50,262 nucleotides of DNA from Myxococcales bacterium (GTDB taxonomy: Bacteria > Myxococcota > UBA727 > GCA-2721815). Both the position numbers and the translations under genes were made by a program. This document shows, in pieces, positions 37,244-46,400 of the stretch; position 1 is the stretch's first letter; each line of letters begins with the position of its first letter. Location of the stretch: positions 1 through 50,262 of the forward strand of contig PBLQ01000029.1 of the NCBI GenBank assembly GCA_002721815.1. The letters run 5' to 3'. The notes under the pieces were generated by a model, which saw nothing but the letters and a program-made list of their open reading frames with translations, had not been told where the DNA came from and did not search any database.

Positions 37244-38113
37244 TTAGAGCTGCTCTTTGCTTCGAGTGATACCGTGAATAATCTGTCGTTTCATAAATGC
37301 ACAAAAATCTCTTTCTGCCGGGGACAAGCATTTGGCACTCTTGGCCCTCTCAAAGTGCCCGATGGCTTCTTGAAATTCACCCTCACGGTAAGCAACAACC
37401 CCCAAATAGTAATTATTCCGCTTTGAATTGGGCCCCACGCGATGGGCCGCCTCCATGCGAGCGCGTGCTTTTTCTTCATCGGAGAGCGGCCAAGGGGCCA
37501 GCAGATAAAAAGCCCCCATGAAAGCATGTCCCAAACCGCTGTCGTACTTGGGGAACTTTTTGGTCATCTTTTCTGCATTTTCGACGTATTGGTCAGCCGC
37601 CCCTTTGACCACTGCATTCACAATGCCCCAAGCTGAAGAGCGGTACATGTAAGCGTCGGTGTAAGCAGCAAGGGCGCGAATGTCGTTGGGCCGCGCTTTG
37701 TAAACCTCTTCTGCCAAAGCCAATGTTTCGGGTCCCATTTGCCCCCAGATCTTTTTGTGGGGCTCGGTGTCGTTGGTGCCTTCGATGAGCGGAATGTTGC
37801 CGTGGGTGCGTATGCGCATCACACAGTTGAGTGCGTCCACCAAGTTCAGTTTGGCGTCCAGTTCATTGGGGGCCCCCGCCAAAGCGTCGCGAAATTTCTC
37901 CACTGCTTTTTTACAGTTGGCAAGCCCCCGTTTTTTGAGCAGGGCCAGTCCTTCTTCGGTGGCACTCGGTAAGGGCGCGGGCGCCGCTTCGTCGGTCTGG
38001 ACGTTTTCTTCTCCTTGAACAGACGCCGCGGTGTCAGTTTGAGAATGTGCGGGTACGGCCACAAAAAGGACCATCACGAAGCTAATTTTTAAAAAGTTGT
38101 TTTGTTTCGACAT
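37244..38113 (-). CDS. Exported TPR-like protein
   Basis: This 289-residue protein has a cleavable leader (FVMVLFVAVPAHSQ, predicted cut after HS) and a short acidic/Ala-rich spacer. The helical body resembles tetratricopeptide repeats: ALLKKRGLANCKKAVEKFRDAL near the start and YYLGVVAYREGEFQEAIGHFERA near the end. The layout recalls TAtT-type periplasmic TPR proteins of TRAP transporters, but no TRAP genes are here. I chose ATG 38113, preceded by GGGGG 6 nt upstream, over an ATG at 38236 that would bury the leader. It ends 13 bp from ctaA and may be co-transcribed with it. Confidence 0.78.
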   Translation of the reverse strand: MSKQNNFLKISFVMVLFVAVPAHSQTDTAASVQGEENVQTDEAAPAPLPSATEEGLALLKKRGLANCKKAVEKFRDALAGAPNELDAKLNLVDALNCVMRIRTHGNIPLIEGTNDTEPHKKIWGQMGPETLALAEEVYKARPNDIRALAAYTDAYMYRSSAWGIVNAVVKGAADQYVENAEKMTKKFPKYDSGLGHAFMGAFYLLAPWPLSDEEKARARMEAAHRVGPNSKRNNYYLGVVAYREGEFQEAIGHFERAKSAKCLSPAERDFCAFMKRQIIHGITRSKEQL

Positions 38114-38247
38114 ATTATGCCCCCTGTGAGCGCCCAGCATAGAAGAAAAACTCCCATTTGACCAGTGCAGATGCAGCAAGAGCCTGCTTGCTCCTATGCC
38201 CGGGATATGATTGGATGGGTTGGCCTTTAAAATCAATGGAGTAGCCC

Positions 38248-38628
38248 ATGAGTTTTTCCACAGAATACACAGAATACAAGATCAACGAGCTCAAAGAGCT
38301 GGGTGTTCATCCCGAACAACCGGATGCCGCGTACCAGGTCAATTCGAAAGATGTGAAGGATTACGATCTCATCAACAAAATCATTATCGCAGTCATTACA
38401 GTGCCCTGGCTCCTCATGGCGTTGGGTGTGGTTTTAGCACCAGCACAACACCATCCCGAACCTGCCGCAGAAGCCACTGAAGAAGCAGCGCCTGCCGCCG
38501 CCGCCGTGCCCGCTGAAGGTGAAGCAGCAAAAGCTGGTGAGGCAGGAGAAAAGGCCGCTGAAGCCCCTAAAGAAGAAGCCATGCCCGCCGGTGAAGGCGA
38601 TGCCAAAGCAGCTCCAAAAGCGGAGTAA
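38248..38628 (+). CDS. Single-pass membrane protein with Ala/Glu/Lys-rich tail
   Basis: This 126-residue protein has about 45 polar residues, one membrane helix (IIIAVITVPWLLMALGVVLA, about 45-64), and a low-complexity tail rich in Ala, Glu, Pro and Lys. The family is not recognised. The tail shares composition and the short run EGEAAKA with the linker of the azurin-like lipoprotein. GGAG lies 6 nt before the ATG. It is the first gene of a four-gene operon with a TPR-type envelope protein, a MoxR ATPase and a VWA protein; its stop is 3 nt before the next start. Confidence 0.75.
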   Translation: MSFSTEYTEYKINELKELGVHPEQPDAAYQVNSKDVKDYDLINKIIIAVITVPWLLMALGVVLAPAQHHPEPAAEATEEAAPAAAAVPAEGEAAKAGEAGEKAAEAPKEEAMPAGEGDAKAAPKAE

Positions 38629-38631
38629 ACA

Positions 38632-39768
38632 ATGACTGTGAAAAACCTTTTCATCCTCTCTGGTTTAGGGATGATGTGCATGGGCGCATCCTTCACCCAT
38701 GCCCAAGACACGACCGAATCGGGCTCCGAAGAGATCGAAGTGATCGAGGAAGAAGAGGAAGAGGAAGAGATCGTCGTTCCCACCACTGCGGACGGAAAAA
38801 CCGATGTGGTGAAAGCACTGGGCACCGCGCAAACCAACTTCGATAACCTCGAATATGACGCGGTCCTTCCTTATATTGATGCAGTCCTCCGAGAGAGCAA
38901 CCTCACCCCCGACCAAAAGCTACAAGCCTACTTGCTCCAAGGGCAAAGCATGGCCATTGTGGGTGATCCCGTAGATGCAGAGCGACCTTTTCGACTGTTG
39001 CTGCGGGTCCAACCTGACTTTAGTCTGCCAGAGGATACCCCGCCGAAAATCACGGGTGTTTTCTCCAGGGTTCAGGCAGAGGAAAATGCCATCCGGGACC
39101 AAGTGTATCGCTTGGCCAGAGCGCGAAAAATTGAAAAAATTAAAATCTCGGGCAAAGCCCCCGAGAAAGGAAAAGGTGGCCAAGCACTCGGTTTTGCATT
39201 CAACTTAGTTGATCCAGATGAAAGCGTCACCGCCGTGAAGGTGGGCTACCGAAGGTTGGGCGAAGGTGAATACTCTTCATTGGCCCTCAAGCGCGGCAAA
39301 GATAATGTTTATAATGGCGCTATCCCTGCCCAATGGACCGAAAACGAACTGGATTATAAAGTCGAGTTCTACGTTGAGACCCAAGACCGGGACGGCCCCC
39401 TTCGCAAACTCCACGACCAGGACAAACCAGGCCTCATCGAGATGGAAAACGGCATGATTCCCTACACGGTAGCGCCCAAGGTGGTTTACACCACGGCAGG
39501 TATCGCTGGCGCGGTCACACTCTTCAGCCTCTTGTCCGAAGTGATGGTCTTCAGCACCCAACAAACCAAAGATAAAATGGTCACCGAAGCTGAAACCAGT
39601 GGCGAAGTCATCCCAGGTAATCTCCTGGTACCAATTTTAGATCAAGGCAAAGGCTGGCGTACAGCCGGCTATATCGGCTGGGGGATTGCCGCACTCTTCG
39701 CGGGAGGGGCCTCAGCGCTCATCCCTTTTATGGAAGACGATGGGACAAACCTCAAACCGGAAGAATAA
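38632..39768 (+). CDS. Envelope protein with TPR-like N-terminus and C-terminal membrane helices
   Basis: This 378-residue protein has a signal peptide (GLGMMCMGASFTHAQ) and then an acidic run of Glu residues at about 33-48. A TPR-like helical segment covers about 60-125 (YLLQGQSMAIVGDPVDAERPF), and a beta-rich region about 170-265. Two hydrophobic segments near 285-305 and 345-365 could anchor it. The arrangement resembles myxobacterial exported repeat proteins of unknown role. Its ribosome site overlaps the stop of the previous gene, and its TAA directly abuts the ATG of the MoxR gene, so all are co-translated. Confidence 0.75.
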   Translation: MTVKNLFILSGLGMMCMGASFTHAQDTTESGSEEIEVIEEEEEEEEIVVPTTADGKTDVVKALGTAQTNFDNLEYDAVLPYIDAVLRESNLTPDQKLQAYLLQGQSMAIVGDPVDAERPFRLLLRVQPDFSLPEDTPPKITGVFSRVQAEENAIRDQVYRLARARKIEKIKISGKAPEKGKGGQALGFAFNLVDPDESVTAVKVGYRRLGEGEYSSLALKRGKDNVYNGAIPAQWTENELDYKVEFYVETQDRDGPLRKLHDQDKPGLIEMENGMIPYTVAPKVVYTTAGIAGAVTLFSLLSEVMVFSTQQTKDKMVTEAETSGEVIPGNLLVPILDQGKGWRTAGYIGWGIAALFAGGASALIPFMEDDGTNLKPEE

Positions 39769-40611
39769 ATGAAAAACGGCTTTGATCAATTTCACGGAAC
39801 AAGTTCATACCTCACCAACGAAAGCTTAGAAGCGGCGGTCAACTGTGCCATTGCGCTGGAACGTCCGCTTTTGCTCAAGGGCGAACCCGGCACGGGTAAA
39901 ACCCTCTTGGCCGAGGCCATCTCAGAAGCACTCAACAAACCCCTCTTGCGATGGCACGTCAAAAGCACCACCAAAGCTCAAGACGGTTTGTACATTTACG
40001 ATACCGTTCAACGCCTGTACGATGCACGTTTCGGTGATGGTGATGTGCAAGATATTAAGAACTACATTCGGCTGGGCCCTCTGGGTGAATCTTTCGCCGC
40101 CTCAGAGCGGGTCGTCCTGCTCATCGACGAAGTGGACAAAGCGGATGTAGAGTTTCCCAACGACTTGCTCAATGAGCTGGATCGGATGCGGTTTTTTATC
40201 ACCGAAACCCGCGAGGAAATTGTGGCCCAACAGCGTCCCATCGTTCTCATTACCAGCAACAACGAAAAAGAGCTTCCCGATGCCTTTTTGAGACGCTGTG
40301 TCTTTCATTTTATTGACTTTCCCGATGAAGACCTCATGCGGCGCATTGTGGAAGTGCATCACCCTGGACTCGATCAAAAGTTGCTATCTCAAGCCATGCA
40401 AATCTTTTACAAGCTGCGCAACATCGATCACTTCCGTAAAAAACCGAGCACCAGTGAATTGGTCGACTGGCTCTCAGCCCTCACCTCGGCGGGCATCAAA
40501 AAAATAGAGTGGGGCGGTAATCTGCCTTTTATGGGAACCTTGCTCAAAAAAGAGCAAGATGGCCAAGTGTTGGACGCCCTCATGCAACGTTCTCGCAACT
40601 GGCGGCCCTAA
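39769..40611 (+). CDS. MoxR-family AAA+ ATPase
   Basis: This 280-residue protein has Walker A GEPGTGKT at 38-45 (Lys44), Walker B LLIDEVDKAD (Asp120, Glu121), the sensor-1 region ITSNNEKELPDAFLRRC, and the helical lid. MoxR ATPases act with VWA-domain proteins as chaperones that insert metals or assemble complexes; CoxD is the counterpart in carbon monoxide dehydrogenase maturation. The next gene encodes a CoxE-type VWA protein, 4 nt downstream, forming the standard pair. The client is unknown; the two envelope proteins upstream in the operon are candidates. Confidence 0.94.
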   Translation: MKNGFDQFHGTSSYLTNESLEAAVNCAIALERPLLLKGEPGTGKTLLAEAISEALNKPLLRWHVKSTTKAQDGLYIYDTVQRLYDARFGDGDVQDIKNYIRLGPLGESFAASERVVLLIDEVDKADVEFPNDLLNELDRMRFFITETREEIVAQQRPIVLITSNNEKELPDAFLRRCVFHFIDFPDEDLMRRIVEVHHPGLDQKLLSQAMQIFYKLRNIDHFRKKPSTSELVDWLSALTSAGIKKIEWGGNLPFMGTLLKKEQDGQVLDALMQRSRNWRP

Positions 40612-40615
40612 AACC

Positions 40616-41806
40616 ATGCTCGTCCCTTTTCTGTATGCCCTCAGAGCTCAAAAAGTGCCCGTGGGTACCCAGGAAGTGTTGGCCCTCGCTGACGCACTTC
40701 AAAAAGAAGTGCACCATCACACCTTGCTGGGGTTTTATTACGTGGCCAAAAGTCTGCTCGTTCATTCCGAAAAACATTTGGATGCCTTCGATCGCACCTT
40801 TGCCCAATTTTTTCACGGTATTGAAACCCACCGCGAAGAATTCAGCAAAAACCTTTTCGATTGGCTGGAAAACCCCGTTCCTTTCTTGGACGATGAAACC
40901 CGTAAAATGATCGAAAGCATGGACCCCGATGAACTCCAACGTTTATTTGAAGAACGTCTAAAAGAACAAAACGAACGCCACGATGGCGGCAATAAATGGA
41001 TCGGCACCGGCGGCACCTCCCCCTTTGGGCATTCGGGGGCCAAACAAGTGGGATACCGCATTGGCGGCCAAAGCAAACATCGAAGCGCCATCAAGGTGGC
41101 TGGCGAACGCAAATACCAGGGCTATCGCAGCGACCAAACTTTAGACATTCGTCAAATGAGTGTGGCGCTCAAACGCTTGCGCGCCTTTGAGCGTGAAGGG
41201 CAAGAGGAAGAATTAGATTTAGAAGCTACCGTGCACGAAACCGCGCGCAACGCTGGGGAGCTCGAAGTGGTTTTGCGCCCACCGCGCCGTCACAATACCC
41301 GGGTGATTTTGCTCATGGATATTGGGGGCTCAATGACGCCCTTTTCACAGCTGGTCTCCAAACTTTTTTCTGCCGCCAGCAAAGCGTCACACTTTAAAGA
41401 ATTTAAATCCTATTATTTTCACAACTGTATTTATTCCAATGTGTATACCGACGTGAATCTTTACAATCGTTTTCCCATCGCCCGGCTCATGCAAGAATGT
41501 CGCCGTGATTATAAAGTGATCATCGTTGGAGATGCCCTCATGGCGCCCTATGAACTCATGGCGCCCAAAGGGGCAATCTTTTTTGATCATGAAGAAAATC
41601 GAACCGGCATTGAGTGCCTCAGAGAACTGCGCGATCACTTTCATCGTGCAGTGTGGCTCAACCCCGAGCCCAAAAAATGGTGGGCCAACACCACTATTGA
41701 AAGTATTGCCAGCATTTTTCCCATGTACAACCTGACGCTCGACGGTCTGCAAGACGCGGTGGCTTTTTTAATGCGACAACAAAATGCGCCGCCGCCTGTT
41801 CTTTAG
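40616..41806 (+). CDS. CoxE-type VWA-domain protein
   Basis: This 396-residue protein has a helical N-terminal half, a Gly/Arg-rich middle (residues about 120-180) and a C-terminal von Willebrand A domain. The metal-ion site begins at Asp235 in LLMDIGGSMTP, a DxGxS form of the usual DxSxS. A second part of the site is likely in VIIVGDALMAPYE. With the MoxR ATPase just upstream it makes a CoxD/CoxE-like pair. I chose ATG 40616, 4 nt after the MoxR stop; a longer start at 40559 overlaps MoxR in another frame. No ribosome site is evident, so coupling to MoxR translation is likely. Confidence 0.9.
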   Translation: MLVPFLYALRAQKVPVGTQEVLALADALQKEVHHHTLLGFYYVAKSLLVHSEKHLDAFDRTFAQFFHGIETHREEFSKNLFDWLENPVPFLDDETRKMIESMDPDELQRLFEERLKEQNERHDGGNKWIGTGGTSPFGHSGAKQVGYRIGGQSKHRSAIKVAGERKYQGYRSDQTLDIRQMSVALKRLRAFEREGQEEELDLEATVHETARNAGELEVVLRPPRRHNTRVILLMDIGGSMTPFSQLVSKLFSAASKASHFKEFKSYYFHNCIYSNVYTDVNLYNRFPIARLMQECRRDYKVIIVGDALMAPYELMAPKGAIFFDHEENRTGIECLRELRDHFHRAVWLNPEPKKWWANTTIESIASIFPMYNLTLDGLQDAVAFLMRQQNAPPPVL

Positions 41807-41834
41807 TTGGGCTCTGTATATTAACGCAAGGAAA

Positions 41835-43460
41835 CTAGCTCCCCGCGAAAAACGGAAAAGCGAGGTCTTCGAATTCGGGCGTAAAATCTGATGAAAGCTC
41901 ATAGGCGACGGCCAACGGGTGGTCTGAAATTCCCAATATCTTGCGTACCGCATGATGTATGTGAGCCGGGGTGAGATTAAAGCCATTGTCTAAGTCGTAA
42001 CTGTTGGTAATGCTGCCGTCGTTTTGAACGAGTATGTTGCCCGCGTAAACGTATTTGGGCGTTTTCAATACACCTTCGGGATGAATATCGCTGATATAAC
42101 TGTAACCAAAAGATTTGCCAGGCCCAATGCCGGTATTTTCACCGCCCATGAGCATGGTGGAGGTGACGGGTGCGTGATCTTTGCCCCTGGAGTCGCCATT
42201 CAAGCGGGTACGGCCGAAATCAGAAGCCATCATGATGATACTTCGATCCCAAATCCCGGCCGCTTCTAGAGCCTGTCTGACATAATGGGTCAAACGAAAC
42301 AGTCTTTGAAGGTTATCACAGTGATTCGAGGCTGATGAATTGCTGTTTTCATAATGATTGGAATGCGAGTCAAAATCTCCTGCGCCAAGAAAAGCACTTT
42401 TACATATCCCAGCTTTCATGGCAGCGACGAGTATCCGAGCCTGCTCTAATTCTGCTGAGTCATCGTAAGGCGCTAAGATCATCTCTAACGAATCCGCTAA
42501 AGGCTTAAAGTCTGGTTCTGCCAGCTGCGCTTTTTCCAAACGTTCAAGATTGTCTTTGACGTGGGGGGGCAATCCGCTGGCCATGAGGCGCGCAGCTTTA
42601 TCTTGTTCGTAATTTTTCATGCGATCAACAAACAGGCTAGCCACAATGGGAGATGTGTCCCCCGTAGACGCCGACTTCACATAGACATCGGTTAAATTCA
42701 TTAAGGCGTCTGAATTACCGGCTCTTGTGATGCTCACGAGGTCTGAGGTAAATTCGTAGCCCGTTGAATTACTTCCAAAGGTCATCGGGAAGGGTTTGGG
42801 GTAAGTTCCATCACCATTTTCTAACTCTTTGATGGCCCCCCAAAGGGCTGCAATATTGGGTGCTCCCACACGAATGCGGCCGCTCCATGCTTGGCGTTGG
42901 CCGACGGGGTGGGCATTACTTTTGGTATTCACGCCATTGAAAACATGTAAGTCGTTTCTGTAATACTCGAAAAAGTCGATATCCCCGGAAGGCCCGACCT
43001 GATAGGGCCCGATGCACGCTTTGCTTGTGTTGGTAAACGGTGCCACCTTAAAGCTATTGCTCCCGTTGTCATCCACGTGGTCGCGCGTGTAGGTTTTGAC
43101 ATCATAGGGCTGATCAGACTCTGTATCCTGGTGCCAAACAAAACGACCTTCTTGCGTGTTCCCTTCAATGTCACCGCCCATGCCAGCATTGATATCCAGT
43201 GGATTATAGGTATTCGGGGTTCCTTCCGATAAATAAGAATTGAACTTATTCATGGCATCGTATCCACGATAAAATCCGCGTTTGGTGATGGGGTCACAAA
43301 ATGAAGTGGGATCCCAAGCGCGCGGTGCATTGATGCAAAACAAAAGAATATCATCGGTATCCTCCGCATGGACACCACGACTTTTAAGGAGGGTAAGCGC
43401 CCCCGATGAGAGCATCAAAGAAGACAAAATGGCTTTTTTCATAAAATCACGTCGGTCCAT
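41835..43460 (-). CDS. DUF1501-family protein with Tat leader
   Basis: This 541-residue protein has a twin-arginine leader (MDRRDFMKKAILSSLMLSSG). The DUF1501 core resembles the alkaline-phosphatase/sulfatase fold: an early LLFCINAPRAWDP, then FLGAGDFDSHSNHYEN, and the late DFGRTRLNGDSRGKDH, whose Asp/His residues are in the family's metal-binding positions. Its biochemical role is unknown. In planctomycetes and myxobacteria, DUF1501 genes sit next to genes for CxxCH cytochrome-like proteins, as here. GGAGG lies 6 nt before the ATG and overlaps the stop of the upstream 1,724-residue partner, which indicates one operon. Confidence 0.87.
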   Translation of the reverse strand: MDRRDFMKKAILSSLMLSSGALTLLKSRGVHAEDTDDILLFCINAPRAWDPTSFCDPITKRGFYRGYDAMNKFNSYLSEGTPNTYNPLDINAGMGGDIEGNTQEGRFVWHQDTESDQPYDVKTYTRDHVDDNGSNSFKVAPFTNTSKACIGPYQVGPSGDIDFFEYYRNDLHVFNGVNTKSNAHPVGQRQAWSGRIRVGAPNIAALWGAIKELENGDGTYPKPFPMTFGSNSTGYEFTSDLVSITRAGNSDALMNLTDVYVKSASTGDTSPIVASLFVDRMKNYEQDKAARLMASGLPPHVKDNLERLEKAQLAEPDFKPLADSLEMILAPYDDSAELEQARILVAAMKAGICKSAFLGAGDFDSHSNHYENSNSSASNHCDNLQRLFRLTHYVRQALEAAGIWDRSIIMMASDFGRTRLNGDSRGKDHAPVTSTMLMGGENTGIGPGKSFGYSYISDIHPEGVLKTPKYVYAGNILVQNDGSITNSYDLDNGFNLTPAHIHHAVRKILGISDHPLAVAYELSSDFTPEFEDLAFPFFAGS

Positions 43461-43469
43461 GTCTTCCTC

Positions 43470-46400
43470 CTATTCGTATAAAAATGCGTAATCACTGAGC
43501 ATAGCGGTGAGCAACAGTTGCCATGCACGCACCATTGAATCTGTATCTGCGTCAGAATTAATTACGCGACGCTCAGTCAAACTGTCTAAGTTCTCATTCG
43601 TATAATAGTCTTTACTGGCATTGCACTGACTTGGAAAAACCGTATCTTGTAACAATGAGTCAATGGCGCTACAGGATTGAAATGCCCCGTAGGTATAGGG
43701 TTCACTTTCTTGAATAATGCCTATCCCCATCAACCATCGATAGATCAGCAATGCGTTGAAAGAGTGGCTCGCATCACTTGGCGCGTAATCATTCGGCAAC
43801 GCGATGCCATTATTCTCAAGGTAACATAAATCAATGGCGTAATTCAGCAGTACTTGGGGTCCCATAGCGTCTAGAAAAACTGTCGGTGTCGTGCAACCAT
43901 AGGCATTGAAATCCTCTTCAAAAAAGCTGATATAATAATGCCCGTAAGAAGTGATCGTTTCACCTTCATCAAGGGCCACATCAAGGTTATTTTCAGCAGA
44001 GCAGGTATTGTAGTCATTTGCCACGATCACCAGCAATCCTTGGTTCAATTGACGAATCCATCCATCACCATATAGATTTTCAAGACACCCGGCATGATTC
44101 ACGAAATCCATCGTGCTCTCATTCGCCATGGCACTTATGTCTGTATCAAATACTGTTCGGGCTTCTGTATGCATTTCCAAATGGGCTTCGCAATCCTCGG
44201 GCGCAGCCGCATCAAGAACGTTTTTATTGTTTAGCAACAAATCCAGTGCGGCATCGATTTCTATATTGTCGGTTCCATAAAATTTTCCATGAAGTGCTAA
44301 GAACAACCACTGAATTTGCTCCCGCAATAGGGTTTCATCGGTTGTATCAATATCAACGAGCTGGAAAAGTTGTCGGTCATTCAGATTCTCATGTGAAAAT
44401 TCTTGAGGCACCACCAAGCAGGACATTTGTACCGCCATACGTCGTGCAATGGCAGCAGAAATAGGGTTGGGATCGCGGTCACGTTCCAATACATTCTCAT
44501 TATCAACGCCACCATACATGAGGTAATACGCCCGGTGGTGATCTAAAAGTTCCACGGTCCCATCGCTGGATTTGTTGGTTGTCCCCTCCCACGGGTAGCC
44601 CAACACATCTTTGAGCTTGCGATTCAGCTGTTCAGGGATCAGTCTTTGGCCGGCCCCCACTCCTGCGTATTTAAAGACATTGGCTCGATTGGTTTTCGCC
44701 TTCTTCACCTTAAAGATAGGTCCTGTGATCATGGCTGAAATGGCGGCCCGTAAATCATAACCGGTATCTTCAAAGATTTGCCGGACGCGTTCTATTTCGT
44801 TGTATTGCGCCACATAGGCCTCAACCATATCGTCATAGTCCTCATGGTACCTGTCTTTAGGTGGCTTCATGGGCTTTAAGCCCAAAAGCGTCTCGTGCAA
44901 CCAGCGCACGATGGCCAAAGAAAAGCGCTTGTCCTCCGTTATTTTTTGAGCCAGGGCAGGCAATGCCCTTGGTGTTTCGTCATTTTCATCAAGCCAGGTG
45001 TCCGATGAGCCAAAACCGTAGTCTCTGCCCAACATCGAACCTTTAAAACATGGCCCTCGAACACATTCCTCTTCATCTTTTCGGTCAGATTGAGTGCAGA
45101 GCTCATCAGGAGACTGAAAGGAAGTCGTCGCACATTCTCCTTCATTACCATGGTCTTTATTAAAGAGGATGCGACCGGGCCTGGAATTACTCGGGTGACG
45201 GTAGGTCGCATTCGGGCTATTTAGTTTTTGGGTATAATTGAGAAAATGAGCGCCTACCGGATCCATGACCGCGTGACAAACGCGACAAGAAAAGCCGTTC
45301 ATCGTTTGGTTCTCTGGAAGCGCTTGGTTTGGGTCAACGGTGAAATCGACCAAAGACATGATATCCACAGCCAAAAACTTCTCGTTGACTTCTTTGGAGC
45401 GGGTGCGGTTGAGGTTTGTCGAAGTAGTAAAGTATCTTTTTAGAAAAGTTGGCATGGTTAACACACCTGCCACAGAAGGAATCCTGCCAAGTTCTGCCAC
45501 CCGATTACCTGGGCCTGTGATGTCTTCAAAATGAATGCGGCGCCATTCATTTTGGTCCAGTGGGTTATCAAAGAGCGGGGTGCCTGACCCATCATCGGTG
45601 ATTCTACCGTTCAGATCTACCTTGCTATTCACATCGAGCCCATAAATATAAGCCACGTACGGGTTAAACACATAATGTTCGGAAGTCAAAATCGATCTAA
45701 AGTCATTGTTAAATGATTCGCCCACTGGGTTCTTCAAAATGTGTTCCATCAATTTATTACTTTGACTTTGCATGCCCTCGTTGGCCAACTGATGTCCAGC
45801 CACACAAAACGAATGACGACATTCCCACGGTGTGATGAACCAAGAGTTATTATGGTAATATGTTTCTGATGTGGCCGTGGCTGGATCATCTTGATTAATC
45901 AAGCGCCGAGGCTCCTTTTTCATCCATGGAGTGCCCTCAGGGATAACAATCTGGCTGTCGGCAGCGTAGAGGGTCCCTTCAACAAACCCACGTGAATCTA
46001 AATCACTTAAGTCGCTGTCCATACTGCAAAAATCTCTCACGTAGTAACATTTGCCATTGTGACAAAGGTCTCCAGCATTCGGACAAGTATCTGTACAGTA
46101 TGTATTGTTTCTCCACACGCGACCAGTGAAACAATAGCCATAATAAATGGAATCTAAATCGCGAGACCGATAGTCCAGTCGCAGCTCAGCGCCCTCGTCA
46201 CTCCAATCAATCAATTCTTCTAACTCTCCGGGGGGGTGCACGAAAAAGCCGAGCTCGTTAAAACTCGTACCCTGAAACCGCGACTCACAGCCCGGCGCCG
46301 CATTGCATGTTTCTTCATCCGCCGAGTTGTATTGACCACATTTCGGTCCCTGGCCGTTATCTAAGGGCGGAATATATTGATTTAAATTGTCATGATTCCC

